From positions 3,299,501 to 3,363,500 of the forward strand of contig NZ_CP020474.1 in NCBI RefSeq assembly GCF_002080415.1: a stretch of 64,000 nt of DNA, read 5' to 3'. Below, in pieces: positions 16,485-25,234 of this stretch. The notes below the pieces were generated by a model, which saw nothing but the letters and a program-made list of their open reading frames with translations, was not told where the DNA came from and did no database searches. Positions within the stretch are counted from its first letter, which is position 1, and each line of letters opens with the position of its first letter. The DNA comes from Roseovarius mucosus (GTDB lineage: Bacteria > Pseudomonadota > Alphaproteobacteria > Rhodobacterales > Rhodobacteraceae). Both the position numbers and the translations under genes were made by a program.

Positions 16485-17608
16485 TGGGCGCGGGTATGTT
16501 GCGCTTTTTGCTGTTGCTTGTCTGCCTTGTGCCTGGGGCGGCGCTGGCGGATCGGCTTAAGGATCTTGCCGATGTGGCCGGAGTGCGGTCAAACCCGTTG
16601 GTGGGCTATGGCCTGGTCGTGGGCCTCAATGGCTCGGGCGATGGCAATTCGGGGCTGACGCGGCAATCCATGCAATCCATCATCTCGCGCCTCGGGCTTG
16701 AGGTGGGGACCAATGATCTGGATGCCAAGAATGCGGCGGCGGTGATGGTGACGGCGGAATTGCCGCCTTTTCTCAAGCCCGGTCAAGTGCTGGATGTCAC
16801 GGTCTCGACCGCTGGCAAGGCCAAGTCATTGCAGGGCGGCACCCTTCTGATGACGCCGCTGATGGGGGCCGATGGCGAGGTTTACGCCATCGCCCAAGGC
16901 AATCTGGTGGTTGGCGGTCTGGGGGTGCAGGGCGGTGACGGCTCGTCTGTCGTGGTCAATGTGCCCACCGTGGGCCGGGTGCCGCGTGGTGCCACGGTTG
17001 AGCGTATGGTCGAGACGTCGTTTCTCGAAACCGAATATTTCGTGCTGAATCTTAATCGCCCGGATTTCTCGACCGCGAGCAATGTGGCCGATGCGATCAA
17101 TGAGCAATTTGGTGCCGGTGTGGCCGTGGCCTTTGACGGCAGCTCGGTTCGGGTGCGTGCGCCTGCCGATCCGGCGGCGCGGGTGCCGTTCATGGGGCTT
17201 TTGCAGGATATCGAGGTCGATCCCGCCGCGCCGCCTGCCCAAGTCATCGTCAATGCGCGCACCGGCACGGTGGTGATCGGGGGCATGGTGCGGGTGACGC
17301 CCGCCGCCGTGTCGCATGGGTCGCTGACCGTGCGGGTGAATGAGGATTTCAACGTCGATCAGGCCGCGACGGTGGTCAATGGTCAGGATGGGGGCGTGGT
17401 GGTGCCGGGCAATGCCGTGGTGACACCGGACACACAGATTGACGTGGAACAGGAAAACAACCCCGCCTTCGTTTTCGATCCCGGTGTGTCGCTGGCTTCG
17501 CTGGTTGATGCGATCAATGCCGTGGGGGCAAGTGCCGCTGATCTGGTGGCCATTCTTGAGGCGCTGCACCGTGCGGGTGCGCTGCGCGCCGAACTGATCG
17601 TGATCTGA
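16481..17608 (+). CDS. flgI: Flagellar P-ring protein FlgI
   Basis: FlgI forms the periplasmic P ring around the rod. The 375-aa protein has a Sec signal peptide ([17 protein letters not shown]) and starts the mature chain with [20 protein letters not shown], the family hallmark. NGSGDGNSG, the [16 protein letters not shown] block and the closing [14 protein letters not shown] are also present. Start codons at 16481, 16484 and 16496 are all in frame. The first overlaps the flgH stop and was used; the one at 16496 would give a more usual signal peptide. Confidence 0.95.
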   Translation: MMGAGMLRFLLLLVCLVPGAALADRLKDLADVAGVRSNPLVGYGLVVGLNGSGDGNSGLTRQSMQSIISRLGLEVGTNDLDAKNAAAVMVTAELPPFLKPGQVLDVTVSTAGKAKSLQGGTLLMTPLMGADGEVYAIAQGNLVVGGLGVQGGDGSSVVVNVPTVGRVPRGATVERMVETSFLETEYFVLNLNRPDFSTASNVADAINEQFGAGVAVAFDGSSVRVRAPADPAARVPFMGLLQDIEVDPAAPPAQVIVNARTGTVVIGGMVRVTPAAVSHGSLTVRVNEDFNVDQAATVVNGQDGGVVVPGNAVVTPDTQIDVEQENNPAFVFDPGVSLASLVDAINAVGASAADLVAILEALHRAGALRAELIVI

Positions 17609-17621
17609 GGAGCGCGCCGCC

Positions 17622-17948
17622 ATGACCCTGCCCCCGCTTGCCACAGCGTTTGACGCGCGCCAGACCGCCAGCCTCTCGGATGACCGCATTGCCGCCAAGG
17701 CCACGCGCGACGAGGATCGGCTGCGTGGCGCGGCAGAGGGGTTCGAGGCGCTTTTTCTCAATCAGATCCTACAATCGGGGCGCGCTGCGTCGTTTGGAGA
17801 TTCGTTGACGGAAAGTTCTGCGACCCAGACCGCTCAATCCTTGCTTGACAGCACGCTGACCGAAGTCGGGGCCGGGCGTTCGGGTCTGGGCCTATCAGAG
17901 GCAATTTATCGCCAGTTTTCCGCCCATCTGGGTGGGGTTCAGGAGTAA
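17622..17948 (+). CDS. flgJ: Rod-binding FlgJ without the muramidase domain
   Basis: The 108-aa protein corresponds only to the N-terminal rod-cap half of enterobacterial FlgJ (LRGAAEGFEALFLNQILQSG is the core motif). The C-terminal glucosaminidase half is absent. In R. sphaeroides the same truncation is compensated by the separate transglycosylase SltF, which binds FlgJ; an sltF-like gene lies at 23257. It starts 13 bases after flgI with a GAGGAG site and ends 3 bases before flgK. Confidence 0.9.
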   Translation: MTLPPLATAFDARQTASLSDDRIAAKATRDEDRLRGAAEGFEALFLNQILQSGRAASFGDSLTESSATQTAQSLLDSTLTEVGAGRSGLGLSEAIYRQFSAHLGGVQE

Positions 17949-17951
17949 ACC

Positions 17952-20900
17952 ATGGTCGATCTCATGGACATCGGGCGCGGCGGGGTTCTGGCCTATCGCA
18001 CAGCGCTTGGCGTGACCGGCGAGAATATCGCCAATGTCGATACGGCTGGGTATCGCCGCCGCGACGCAGTGATGCAGGAGGTTGGTGTTGGTGGCGGCGT
18101 GGACGTGGTGGACATCCGCCGCGCCTTTGACGGGTTGGTGGCTGCGCGCAGCCGCGATGCCCAAAGCACGCTTGGTGCGGCAGAGACGCATTTGAGCCAT
18201 GTGCAGGCGCTGGAAGATCGCCTTTTGCCGGGTGAAGGCGGCTTGCCCGACTTGCTGGATGGATTTTTCGATGCGCTCGACGGGTTGTCGCAGGTGCCTG
18301 AGGATCAGGGGCTGCGGCAAGCGGTCTTGAGTGCGGGCACAGCGCTGGCCGGGGGTGTGGCCGATCTGGCCGAAGGGATCGACGTGCTGACGCGCAACGT
18401 GCGCGAAGAGATCGCACAGACCGTAGAGCGGGCCAACACCGTCTTGAGCGGTTTGGCCGAGGTTCAGGAACAATTGGCGCAGGTCACCGATGAGCGCGCG
18501 CGCAATCCTCTGTTGGATCAGCGCGACCGGCTCTTGGTCAATCTTGCGGAACTTGTGGCGATTGATGTCGAGATGGATGATGCTGGCCGCGCGACCGTGC
18601 GGCTTGGCGCGGATGGCAGCGGGCCGATGGTGTTGGAACGCGGTCGTGCCGGGCGGATCGAGGTCGGCACGGCGGGGCGCTACACTGTCACCTCCGCTGA
18701 CACCAAAGCGGTCGAGGTGCAGACCACGTTGAGCGGCGGAATGCTGGGCGGTCTGGCGAATGCCGCCGGGGCCATGGCGCAAGCGGCCTCTGATCTGGAT
18801 CTCTGGGCCAGCCGGATGGCCGACGAAATCAACGCGGTACATGCCCAAGGCCTGACGCCCACGGGCGGGCGTGGTGGCGCGCTCTTTTCCGTATCGGGAT
18901 GGGAGGCCACGCCGGGCGCGCTGATGCGCGGCACGGGCGCGGCCAGTGTGACAATCACCGATGCAACTGTCATGCCTGCGGGGCCGCTGACCCTGGTGCA
19001 GGATGCACCCTCTGGGCTGTGGCAGGCGCGCGATGCGGCTGGGCAGGTTCTGGCGACGGGCGAACAGACCCTCAGCCTGCCGGGGTTACGGATCGAGATG
19101 AGTGGTGTGCCGCTGGATGGCGACCGGATCACGCTGGCACGGCAGGATGCCTCGGCGCGGCATATGACACTTGTGCTAAACGACCCTCAGGGGATTGCGG
19201 CAGCCGGCACATTGACAATCAGCGCCGTGCCGGGCAATCGCGGCACTGCCACGCTAAGCGCCACGGTGCTCAGCGCACAGGGCACCGGACCGCGGGATCT
19301 GTCGGGGGTTCTGGGGGAAAACCCTGTCGAATTTCTGAATGCAGGCGTCATCGGCGTGATCGCGGCGGGTCATGCAGATGCCGCGCTGTCGGTGCAACCG
19401 CGCCTTGCGGCGATGGATCTAGGGCCGCTTGCAGGGGCAACCCCGCAAGCGCTAAGCCTGACCACGCCCGAAGGTGTCGCGCAATTCGCACTGCCTGCGG
19501 GGCTGACGACCGACGCACTGGCGGCGGCGCTGAATTCCGGCGCGGTAGAAACCGCTGATGGGCAGCGCCTGGCCGCCTTTGGGCTTTTGGCCGAGGCGCA
19601 GGGTGATACGTTGACCCTTATGGCCCGTGACGGGGTCTTGCCGCTTGCCGCGAGCCTTGCGACCAATCTTGGCAGCGTGGCGGGTGTGGTCGTCGCCGAT
19701 GCGGCCCCGGCGGCGGTGCTGTCGGTCTTTACCCGCGACGGGCGGCAACTTTCTGGTCCGCCTTTGGGTGCCACCGAGGCGGCCGCGCTGTTGACGCAGG
19801 AAAACGGGTTTCACGCAGATGCGGCCTATAGCGCCGACTACCTGGACGGGGCCGCGCCCTATGGTGGGCTCAGCCTTGGGCGGCAATCCGTGGGGGGCGA
19901 TCACGTGGCGCTCTTGGGGCAGGCGGGTGGTATTGCTGCCTGGACCGGCACCATCCCCGCCCCGGCCAATCCCAGCGTTGAGGTCGGCTATGAGGGGGCG
20001 ACGCAATCCAGCACGCTGCGTCTACCAGAGGGGGCCAATGCGGCCTGGATGGCGCAGGAACTGACAACCGCCCTGCCGGTGCGCGCCGAGGCGGAAACAC
20101 GGCTTGCGCTGGCGTTGCCAACAAGCGGTGTGCTGTCCTTTCAGCTGAGCGGGCAGAACCTGACGCCCGTCACGATTTCGGCCGATATGGGCGCGGTCGG
20201 GGTGGCAGGGCTGCAAGCGGCGATCAACGCGCAATCGGGGGCCACGGGCATCCGCGCCGAGCGGGCCCCCAATGGCGGTCGGCTGGTGCTGGTCGAGGAT
20301 CAAGGCGCAGATATTTCCCTGTCGCGCCTCACCCACTCCGGAGGCGAGGCCGCCTTGTTGACGCGGTTGGCACCGGATGGCGCGGCGTTGGGCACGGTGA
20401 GCCTTGGGGCTGGCGGGCCGGATGCGGCGCGGATTTCCGGCACGGTGCGCCTGAGCGGTAGCGCTGGCTTTGGCGTCACCGAGAACGGTGTTTTGCAGGT
20501 GGCCGCACCAGATGGGTTCGAGAACGGCCTTATCACACGGCAGACTGGCGCAGCAGGCGCGCAAGTGACCCTGACCCCGGCAGAGCCGGGACCGGGGGAT
20601 CTGAGCCTGAGACGGATCGCCGTGACCGGGGCCGATGGCCGCGTGGTGACGGCTGAGGCCGATCCGGCGCTTGGCTCGGGGGCCGCAATGGCGCGGGCGC
20701 TGGCCGCTGATCTGCGGGCTACGGCCCCAGCAAGCCGGATCACGGGTGCAGCGCTACCGGCGCTGCCACCCGATGGCGCGCAAATGCGCGTGAGCCTTGG
20801 GGCGCAGGACTATGGCATTCGGATGAGCGGCGGCGCGCCGGTGGTGAGCGGCCCCGAAGCGGGACGTATTACCGCGCGATTTGACGAGAACAACCGCCTC

Positions 20901-21959
20901 ATCCTTGAAACCGAGGGCGGCACGCTTGATGGCTCTGCTCTGCGTCTGCCCAGCGATGCGGGCGAGGCGGCGCGCTTTGGCATGGGGGCTGGCAATGCGC
21001 CGGTGACAACGGTCATCGGACAGCCGTTCGATGCCGGGAGCCTGCCGTCGAGCTTTACCATCAAGCTCAATGGGCAGGAGCATTTTGTCAGCGTGTCGGC
21101 GGGGGCGGTGGTTCTGCCTGTTACGTTCCCCGGCACAGGCTATATCAACACCGCCTTTGGCCGGGTCGAGATCGAGTTCAGCGCCCTTGACGGCGAAATG
21201 ATGATTGAGGCGCAGCCGGGGGCGGCAGCTGCCGGGTTCGAGACCTTGGGCCTGCGCGCCGAGGTGACAGAAGACGGCGCGCTGCGTCTGACGGCCACGG
21301 ATGACCGGGTGCTTGGGGTTGAGAATGTCGCCACTGGCGGGGGCTCTGTGCTGCGCCTCAACTCTATTCCTGATGAGGATCTGATCGTGGTGATGGGCGG
21401 CACTGGTGCCCTGCGTCTGGCAGGACAGATCAGCGATACGCCCGCGACAGAGCGCGCCCGCGAAGTGCGGGTGCTTGATGCCACCACAGGTCTTGTCGGG
21501 CTTTTCGATCGCGACAGTGGCGCGCATTTGGCGTCGCGCACGCTGGATGCGGCGGGCACGGCACGATTTGGCGATCTGGAGATCACGTTGGGCGGTGGGC
21601 GCGTGACCGGTGACAGATATTTGATTGCGCCCAACGCAGGCGGGGCCGGGGACGGGCGCAGTGTCGAGGCGATGGCCAATCTGCGGCAGCGCGACGGGCT
21701 GACCGGGCGGGGCGGCTATGCCACCGGCTTTGCCAGTCTGCAACAGCGGGCGGGGGCACAGGTTACGGCCAGCGAGAGCCGGGTCGCCATTGCCGAGGCC
21801 GAGGCTGAGAGCGCTGCACGCGCCGAGTCAGAGTTGGGCGGCGTCGATCTGGATGCGGAAGCGGCGCAATTGATGCAACAGCAACAGGCCTATCAGGCCA
21901 ATGCACAGGTCCTTTCAGTGGCGCGGTCCCTGTTCGACACCCTGCTGCAAGCGATATGA
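17952..21959 (+). CDS. flgK: Very large hook-associated protein FlgK (HAP1)
   Basis: FlgK joins hook and filament. The ends are canonical: N-terminal LAYRTALGVTGENIANVDTA and C-terminal LMQQQQAYQANAQVLSVARS with FDTLLQAI. The protein is 1335 aa, more than twice the usual 450-650. The extra length is in the middle (about residues 300-1230), which is rich in Ala, Gly, Thr and short beta-strand-like stretches and so probably forms surface-exposed domains on the outside of the junction. The reading frame is intact throughout and composition is like its neighbours, so it is not an assembly artefact. It lies between flgJ and flgL in the operon. Confidence 0.93.
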   Translation: MVDLMDIGRGGVLAYRTALGVTGENIANVDTAGYRRRDAVMQEVGVGGGVDVVDIRRAFDGLVAARSRDAQSTLGAAETHLSHVQALEDRLLPGEGGLPDLLDGFFDALDGLSQVPEDQGLRQAVLSAGTALAGGVADLAEGIDVLTRNVREEIAQTVERANTVLSGLAEVQEQLAQVTDERARNPLLDQRDRLLVNLAELVAIDVEMDDAGRATVRLGADGSGPMVLERGRAGRIEVGTAGRYTVTSADTKAVEVQTTLSGGMLGGLANAAGAMAQAASDLDLWASRMADEINAVHAQGLTPTGGRGGALFSVSGWEATPGALMRGTGAASVTITDATVMPAGPLTLVQDAPSGLWQARDAAGQVLATGEQTLSLPGLRIEMSGVPLDGDRITLARQDASARHMTLVLNDPQGIAAAGTLTISAVPGNRGTATLSATVLSAQGTGPRDLSGVLGENPVEFLNAGVIGVIAAGHADAALSVQPRLAAMDLGPLAGATPQALSLTTPEGVAQFALPAGLTTDALAAALNSGAVETADGQRLAAFGLLAEAQGDTLTLMARDGVLPLAASLATNLGSVAGVVVADAAPAAVLSVFTRDGRQLSGPPLGATEAAALLTQENGFHADAAYSADYLDGAAPYGGLSLGRQSVGGDHVALLGQAGGIAAWTGTIPAPANPSVEVGYEGATQSSTLRLPEGANAAWMAQELTTALPVRAEAETRLALALPTSGVLSFQLSGQNLTPVTISADMGAVGVAGLQAAINAQSGATGIRAERAPNGGRLVLVEDQGADISLSRLTHSGGEAALLTRLAPDGAALGTVSLGAGGPDAARISGTVRLSGSAGFGVTENGVLQVAAPDGFENGLITRQTGAAGAQVTLTPAEPGPGDLSLRRIAVTGADGRVVTAEADPALGSGAAMARALAADLRATAPASRITGAALPALPPDGAQMRVSLGAQDYGIRMSGGAPVVSGPEAGRITARFDENNRLILETEGGTLDGSALRLPSDAGEAARFGMGAGNAPVTTVIGQPFDAGSLPSSFTIKLNGQEHFVSVSAGAVVLPVTFPGTGYINTAFGRVEIEFSALDGEMMIEAQPGAAAAGFETLGLRAEVTEDGALRLTATDDRVLGVENVATGGGSVLRLNSIPDEDLIVVMGGTGALRLAGQISDTPATERAREVRVLDATTGLVGLFDRDSGAHLASRTLDAAGTARFGDLEITLGGGRVTGDRYLIAPNAGGAGDGRSVEAMANLRQRDGLTGRGGYATGFASLQQRAGAQVTASESRVAIAEAEAESAARAESELGGVDLDAEAAQLMQQQQAYQANAQVLSVARSLFDTLLQAI

Positions 21960-21967
21960 GGGTTTGA

Positions 21968-23206
21968 ATGAGTATCGGCACCAGTTTTTTTCACAACGTC
22001 ACCACACGCAACCTGTCACAGGTCAATGAGCGGATATCCGATCTTCAGGGGCAGATTTCCTCTGGCGTGAATGATCCCCGCCCCTCTGCCGATCCGGTGC
22101 GCGCCTTGCGCCTGTCGGCGGCCAAAGAACAGCAAGAGGCGTTGGATCGTTATTCCAATAATCTTGAACGGGCCGGGGCGCGGCTGGATCAGGCCGACAC
22201 GGTGCTGAGCGAGGCGGGCAATGTCATGCGCCGGGTGGGCGAGTTGGCGCTGCGTGCGGCATCGGACACGGCGACGGCGACCGAGCGCGACAGTATCGGC
22301 ACCGAGGTGCGGGCGCTGCGCGACAGCCTCTTGGGCCTTGCCAATGCCCGCGACGAGAGCGGCCGTGCGCTCTTTGGCGGCTATGGCACGCAATCCGATC
22401 CGTTTCGCGATGGACCGGGCGGCGTGGTCTATCAGGGCGATGGTGGGCAATCGCGCTTGCAGGTTTCGGAATCCCTGAGCCTGCCAACAGGGCTGAGCGG
22501 GGATGCGGTGTTTGCGATCGGGTCTGAAGGCGGCGATGTCTTTGCCGTGATCGACGACTTTCTGGCCAGCCTTGGCACAGCGAGCAGCGCGCCGCGTGCC
22601 AGCGTCACGGGTGCAGGCCAGCTTGACCTTGATCTGACCCTGAGCCGTGCGCCGGCTGCGTGGTCCATGACGCTGGAGGGGCCTTTGGGATCTACGACGA
22701 TTCCATTTGTCGCCGCAGAAGGGGCCATGTCAGGGGCGGTTGAGGCGATCAATGCCCAGACCGCAGCCACCGGCATCAGCGCCGCGCTTGATCCCGAGAC
22801 GGGTGGTCTGATGCTCACGGCGCAGGGCGATGTGAAGGTCTCGAATATCGCGCGCGCGCCCGATACAGGCGGGGTGTTGATGGTGGCACGCGACGCCGAA
22901 GGCGGGACGCAAGCGCTGGTGCCCTTTGCGCGTACGCGGGATGCGGTGATTGATCGGTTGCGCGGGGCGTCAGAGCATCTGATCGACCAACGCACGCAAT
23001 TGGGGGCTCTGTCGGCGGATGCCGCGCGGCAATCGGATGTGATCGACAACCGCAAGCTGGCGATGAGCCAAGCGGTGTCAGGGCTGGAGGATCTTGATCT
23101 TGCCAATGCGCTGACGCGGCTTCAGCAATCCATGCTGACGCGGGACGCCACGCAACAGGCCTATGTGCGCATCACCCAGCAAAGCCTGTTTGATTTCCTG
23201 CGCTGA
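21968..23206 (+). CDS. flgL: Hook-filament junction protein FlgL (HAP3)
   Basis: FlgL is the second junction protein. The 412-aa protein begins with the flagellin-like N-terminal helix (TRNLSQVNERISDLQGQISS, then DPVRALRLSAAKEQQEALDR) and ends with the C-terminal helix (LANALTRLQQSMLTRDATQQ, then AYVRITQQSLFDFLR). An internal DNA segment coding for LFGGYGTQSDPF is also typical. It starts 8 bases after flgK and closes the operon. Confidence 0.93.
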   Translation: MSIGTSFFHNVTTRNLSQVNERISDLQGQISSGVNDPRPSADPVRALRLSAAKEQQEALDRYSNNLERAGARLDQADTVLSEAGNVMRRVGELALRAASDTATATERDSIGTEVRALRDSLLGLANARDESGRALFGGYGTQSDPFRDGPGGVVYQGDGGQSRLQVSESLSLPTGLSGDAVFAIGSEGGDVFAVIDDFLASLGTASSAPRASVTGAGQLDLDLTLSRAPAAWSMTLEGPLGSTTIPFVAAEGAMSGAVEAINAQTAATGISAALDPETGGLMLTAQGDVKVSNIARAPDTGGVLMVARDAEGGTQALVPFARTRDAVIDRLRGASEHLIDQRTQLGALSADAARQSDVIDNRKLAMSQAVSGLEDLDLANALTRLQQSMLTRDATQQAYVRITQQSLFDFLR

Positions 23207-23229
23207 GGTTTTCGGGCCTTGTGCCAAAC

Positions 23230-23247
23230 TTGGCCCGACGCTTGCAA
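23230..23247 (+). promoter_or_regulatory. Sigma-54 promoter of sltF
   Basis: TTGGCCC-GACGC-TTGCAA. One base differs from the ideal -24 element (TGGCCC for TGGCAC) and the -12 element is perfect. The predicted start point (about 12 bases after the -12 GC) falls at about 23257, which is the A of the only plausible ATG of the next gene. Confidence 0.75.
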
Positions 23248-23256
23248 CGCGAGGGC

Positions 23257-24033
23257 ATGAGACATCTTATCCTTCTGTGTGTGGCGCTATTCTGGGTGCC
23301 GTCCCTTTCCGCCGCCAGCCCCGCGAATTGCGAGGCGCTGGCGACGCAGGCGGCTGAGCGTCATGGTTTGCCCAAGGGCCTGTTGCGCGCCATCGCGCGC
23401 ACAGAATCGGGACGGGCACTGGGCGACACCGGGACACGGGCCTGGGCCTGGACCTCGAATGTGCGGGGCAAGGGCTATTACTACTCAGGCAAAGACGAGG
23501 CGCTGACCCATCTGCGGCAGTTGGTTTCGCGCGGGGTTCGGGGGTTTGATGTGGGCTGTATGCAGCTCAATTATCGCTGGCATGGCGATAATTTCGCCAC
23601 TCTCGAAGAGATGATCGACCCTGTCCAGAATATAGAATACGCCGCCCGATACCTAAGCGAATTACGCGCGGAAACCGGCAGTTGGGACGCGGCAACGCGC
23701 TATTACCATTCCCGCGATCCACGGCGCGGCGCGGCTTATCTGGGGCGCGTGCAGGCTGTCATGGCGCGGCTAGGCCCGGTCGAGGCGATGCCAGCTGTGG
23801 AACGACAGTCCGAGGTTGCGCGCGCCGCGCCGATGGTCACGGGGCCAAGCCTTCCCCCACGCGAAGCGCCGCGCCTTGCAGACCCGGCACCGCGTGAGGA
23901 CCGGCGTTTTGCCGGGGCCGCGCCGCTTGTCAGCCGGGTGCAGAACGTGCGGTATTGGGAAACCGCTTCTCTTCCCGAAGGCGCAGTGCCGGTCATGCCC
24001 ATGCGCAAGACCCCGCAAAAGACGCGCCGCTGA
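23257..24033 (+). CDS. sltF: Flagellar soluble lytic transglycosylase SltF
   Basis: This enzyme opens the peptidoglycan so that the flagellar rod can pass. The 258-aa precursor has a Sec signal peptide (MRHLILLCVALFWVPSLSA) and an SLT domain with catalytic E50 in AIARTESGRALG, then GCMQLNYRWH and AARYLSELR. The C-terminus is a Pro/Ala/Arg-rich tail. It complements the muramidase-less FlgJ at 17622. I chose the ATG at 23257 because the in-frame GTG at 23221 lies upstream of the sigma-54 promoter. Transcription would then begin at or next to the start codon, so the mRNA may be leaderless. Confidence 0.9.
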   Translation: MRHLILLCVALFWVPSLSAASPANCEALATQAAERHGLPKGLLRAIARTESGRALGDTGTRAWAWTSNVRGKGYYYSGKDEALTHLRQLVSRGVRGFDVGCMQLNYRWHGDNFATLEEMIDPVQNIEYAARYLSELRAETGSWDAATRYYHSRDPRRGAAYLGRVQAVMARLGPVEAMPAVERQSEVARAAPMVTGPSLPPREAPRLADPAPREDRRFAGAAPLVSRVQNVRYWETASLPEGAVPVMPMRKTPQKTRR

Positions 24034-24046
24034 ACGTGTCGCGCGT

Positions 24047-24107
24047 ATCCTTGCGTCGGAAATCTATCTTTAGAGAGTCTCGAGACTCCTTTTGCCCGCG
24101 CAAGGAT
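24047..24107. repeat. Nested inverted repeats upstream of fleQ
   Basis: A perfect 14-bp palindrome GAGTCTCGAGACTC (24075-24088) is enclosed by 9-bp inverted arms ATCCTTGCG (24047-24055) and CGCAAGGAT (24099-24107). It lies between sltF and fleQ, ending 57 bases before the fleQ ATG. CTTTTG follows the inner palindrome, so it could act as a weak terminator for sltF, or be an operator for fleQ, which lacks a visible sigma-54 site. Confidence 0.6.
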
Positions 24108-24163
24108 CGTCAGAGATGCTGCTATAGCGGTGGTATATCCCTCTGTATACCGGAGCGCAGTTC

Positions 24164-25234
24164 ATGACGAGTTATTGGCCCACCTCTTCCATCACGGAAC
24201 AGTTTCCCATCGACCTGCGTCTAGACGCTGTGCTCGTGGGCGACGCGCCCGTGATGCGGCGGTTGAAACAGGCGATCAGCATCATCGCCCCTAGCGATGT
24301 GCCGGTTCTGATCAACGGGCCGACCGGGGCGGGCAAAGAGGTTGTTGCCAATGCGATGCACCTCATGTCGGGGCGCACAGGGCCGATGATCCCGGTCAAC
24401 TGTGGGGCCATTCCCGCCGATCTGCTGGAATCCGAACTCTTTGGCCATGAAAAGGGATCGTTCACGGGGGCCACAGCCCAACGGATCGGATTGATTGAAC
24501 AGGCCGAGGGAGGCACGCTCTTTCTTGATGAGATTGGCGAGACGCCGTTGCATGTGCAGGTCAAACTGCTGCGCGCGCTGGAAACCCAGACCATTCAACG
24601 GGTTGGGGGCGGCGCGCCGATTCCGGTCAATTTTCGCCTGCTAAGCGCCACGCATCGTGACTTGCAGCAAGACGTCGCCCAAAAGCGGTTCCGCGAGGAC
24701 CTGTTGTTTCGGATCGAGGTCTTTAGCCTTAGTGTGCCCGCGCTGTGCGAACATGCAGAGGACATCCCACAAATCCTGCGCACCATGGAGCAGGGCAGCC
24801 GGGGCGGCAGTACATTGCAACTGACGCCCTGCGCGCTGGCGTTGCTGATGTCGCAGGACTGGCCCGGCAATGTGCGTGAATTGCGCAATTTTCACGACCG
24901 GGCGCAGATCTTGTTTCGCAACCGGACAATCACCGCGGCCGAGGCGCGTATCGCGATGGCGCCCCGGTTGAGCTTTGCTGGCGGGGCTCCGGCGGCGCCG
25001 GAACCGGCGGTCGAGGCGCTGCCGGAAGGGGTGACCGATCTCAAAGGGATGCTGGCCGGCAACGGATCGCTGGACCTGCGCACCATGTTGCAGCGGGTCG
25101 AGGTCAAGGTGATCCAATCGGCACTGGAACTGAGCGAAGGGCGCGTCACCCGCGCAGCGGAAATGCTGCGGCTCAAGCGGACCACGCTCATCAGCCGTAT
25201 GCAGAAGTTGGGCCTTGAGTCAGACGGTCTCTGA
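24164..25234 (+). CDS. fleQ: Flagellar master sigma-54 activator FleQ
   Basis: The 356-aa enhancer-binding protein consists of a short N-terminus with no receiver domain, the AAA+ domain (Walker A GPTGAGKE at 52-59; sigma-54 loop GSFTGA at 98-103, a Ser variant of GAFTGA; Walker B LFLDE at 119-123; DWPGNVRELRNF), a linker, and a C-terminal Fis-type helix-turn-helix (about 310-350, ending RTTLISRMQKLGL). It should open RpoN promoters throughout this locus. In R. sphaeroides FleQ acts first and then forms a hetero-oligomer with FleT; here FleT-like lacks DNA binding and FleQ supplies it. The last 15 bases overlap the convergent histidine kinase gene. Confidence 0.88.
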   Translation: MTSYWPTSSITEQFPIDLRLDAVLVGDAPVMRRLKQAISIIAPSDVPVLINGPTGAGKEVVANAMHLMSGRTGPMIPVNCGAIPADLLESELFGHEKGSFTGATAQRIGLIEQAEGGTLFLDEIGETPLHVQVKLLRALETQTIQRVGGGAPIPVNFRLLSATHRDLQQDVAQKRFREDLLFRIEVFSLSVPALCEHAEDIPQILRTMEQGSRGGSTLQLTPCALALLMSQDWPGNVRELRNFHDRAQILFRNRTITAAEARIAMAPRLSFAGGAPAAPEPAVEALPEGVTDLKGMLAGNGSLDLRTMLQRVEVKVIQSALELSEGRVTRAAEMLRLKRTTLISRMQKLGLESDGL

